Of a DNA stretch of 64,000 bases, positions 62,207 through 64,000 are shown in pieces. The first letter of the stretch is position 1. Every line of letters starts with the position of its first letter. The stretch spans positions 4,215,501-4,279,500 of the forward strand of contig NC_059476.1 of the NCBI RefSeq assembly GCF_018139145.2. The letters run 5' to 3'. The notes below the pieces were generated by a model. That model saw only the letters and a program-made list of their open reading frames with translations, did not search any database and was not told the DNA's origin. The position numbers and the translations under genes were made by a program. The DNA is from Gymnogyps californianus (Eukaryota > Chordata > Aves > Accipitriformes > Cathartidae).

Positions 62207-64000
62207 GAGAGGGTTTGGCCATAATCACAGAAAGATTATCTTCTCATTGAAGTCCCTGAAAGGTTTAGCTGAAGTAGGACCTGTAAAATTGTCTTCATTT
62301 TTATTTATTTCCCCTTTTTATTTTCCAAATAGCCTGAGAGGTTTTCTTCCTGTTAAACTATATTTTAAAAGTAGAAGCCAAGGTAAGACACATGGCAAAT
62401 GGAAGGATACGGATTAAAAATGGAAGGCGTGGCGGTTTGTAGATGTTTGAGCTGTGTTGAGGAATTACTCTTTAAGGAACGCCATTGCTAAGGAGTGTTC
62501 ACACTTACACGCGAGGTGATAAGTGAATATTGCAAGTATGTTAAGATGGTTTTAAAACATTGAGTGGATGACAGAAACTTGACTAAATCCAGGAAAATTG
62601 TATTTGCCAGCATTTTTAGGAGCGACGAGCCTTCTCCTGGCTGTAGCTTTGGCTTGTGGATACTTGAGTTGCAAGGTGAAAGCAAGTTCAGTATTAAACT
62701 CTGTCTCTAAATGGCTGCAAATATTTTCTGTCGGTATAGGTTAATGTCTTCTCAGTCAGCTGAGGGTTATAAAATGTATGTTGTAGTCCAGTGATGTTTT
62801 GAAGCTTGTTATATGGTTAGGGGTTTAAAATAAATCATTTCGGTTATTTTTGAAGTCTTGTTGGACTATGTATTGTAGTCTTTCTACAGTGAGTTCTTTA
62901 TAGGTAACCGATTTGTGATTTTGTGCTGAGCTTTGAGGCTCCGTGCAGATTCTGCACAGCTACTGTTTACTGGAGTTTGGGCAGAGCGCTCTCAGGAGGA
63001 AGGCATCTTCCCCTGCCCGGTATTTCCGACAGTAGAGACAGCATCCCAGGCAGGGATACAGGCATGCACCGCATGCTTATGGGCCTCTAGCTTCGATATG
63101 GTTAGATAAGGGAAAATCAGCAACAAGATTTATTGCTGCAACTTCTTTGCATTTCAGAAAATAATTATTAAGAAGTTAGATAAATTGCCCTTCCTGGGAA
63201 TTGCAGAGTTGTGTGAGGAGAAGGTGGTGAATGAGCACCCTAAACCTGTTGCTGTGGTGGCAGAGCGAGCAGGGTGTAGGAGCCGAGAGCGACGTCTCCG
63301 GAGCCGAGCTGGGTTCCCATCCCAGGAACTCCCCAACCATGGCTCTGGCAAAGCTGCCGCTCTCTGCGGCATCGAGACCTTGTGTGTGAAGCTGTCAGGA
63401 ATGGCTTCCCTGGGAAGAAACGTCCTCGGAGCTGGCTGCTCCTGCAGCCTCGCCATCCGTAGCATCACAGGTAGTGAGCGCACCAAGTTATCTCAGTGGC
63501 AAGCAGGAAAAAAAAACCTGCAAAGTCTGAGCGACAAAACCGTGTTGGCTGGCGGTCTGCTGCCAGAGCGGGTTTGTGGCCAGCCTCGTGCTGAAGTGGG
63601 TGGTAATGCAGGGAAATAAATAGTGTAGGTCAACAAAGCTGGTAAGGGCGAACTGTGCCTAACGGTCACTGATTAGATTACTGGAGCTCCACCTCCAAAA
63701 TGTTGCATCTTCAAATTATTATGTTTGCTAGTATTTTTATTAGATTACTTGATTTATATTTTTTTATCCAATGTTTCAGTCTTAAAGCAGTTGGCTGATA
63801 AGAAGTCTTGTATTTTTGTAGCTAGCCTAGACTTCTCCCAAACAAGGGGTCGGTCCAGATTTCTGTTTCTGATGATGGACTTACGGAGCTCCAATGAGGA
63901 ACAGTGATTCATTGCAAATATGTCTTGGATGGTTTGTCAAACTCTACATATGAAGATATGAAAGGAAATGATCACAGAGAGGGAGATGCTTCCCACAGGG
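62207..64000 (+). other. CTBP2 intron to the window end
   Basis: The next expected CTBP2 exon (encoding the IRPPIMNGPMHPRP region that opens the shared B domain) was looked for and not found. A GC-richer block at 63158-63470 has an acceptor (TTTGCATTTCAG) and a donor (CACAG then GTAGTG), and one frame across it is open, but the protein is unrecognised. Otherwise AT-rich with no repeat family recognised. Confidence 0.5.

Overview
This is a stretch of vertebrate nuclear DNA, most likely from a bird. The evidence for a bird is a decayed CR1 LINE (about 6060-6725), one solo LTR of a type common in birds (50809-51397), very little other interspersed repeat, and an AT-rich intronic background interrupted by one very GC-rich exon. 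The species cannot be named from the sequence alone.

Two protein-coding exons are secure, and both belong to one gene, CTBP2, read on the + strand. The exon at 41714-41794 carries the ATG and first 19 codons of the transcriptional co-repressor CtBP2 (MALVDKHKVKRQRLDRICE) and ends in a GTAAGA donor. About 17 kb further on, the single large exon at 58713-60408 encodes a 565-residue A domain of RIBEYE, the synaptic-ribbon protein made from the same gene through an internal promoter. Both exons end after the first base of a codon (phase 1), so either can join the same downstream exons for the NAD(H)-binding B domain. Those exons are not in the window and should lie beyond 64000.

Region by region: 1-41713 is upstream or 5'-intronic DNA of CTBP2. 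It holds no recognisable protein gene, but contains two striking foldbacks (827-970 and 2471-2552), a CR1 fossil, a CpG-rich exon-like block (25862-26015, inside a wider CpG-rich zone to about 26420), a degenerate tandem array of roughly 87-bp units (about 30807-31140) and an AT-rich homeodomain-motif cluster (39528-39790). Between the two coding exons lies the minus-strand solo LTR. The 720 bp before the RIBEYE start contain three TAATCC/GGATTA sites of the CRX/OTX type and two overlapping upstream ORFs. After the RIBEYE exon are a possible poison exon (61104-61238) and a segment with an RFX X-box and an octamer (62101-62206).

The window therefore shows one gene with two transcriptional personalities: a ubiquitous nuclear co-repressor start and a photoreceptor/hair-cell ribbon start. 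I found no tRNA, rRNA, CRISPR or other non-coding RNA gene that I can support, and nothing that is clearly a new biological system. The most novel leads are the two foldbacks, the tandem array with one base-pair covariation, the SAM-like fold in the RIBEYE A domain and the candidate control sites around the RIBEYE exon.
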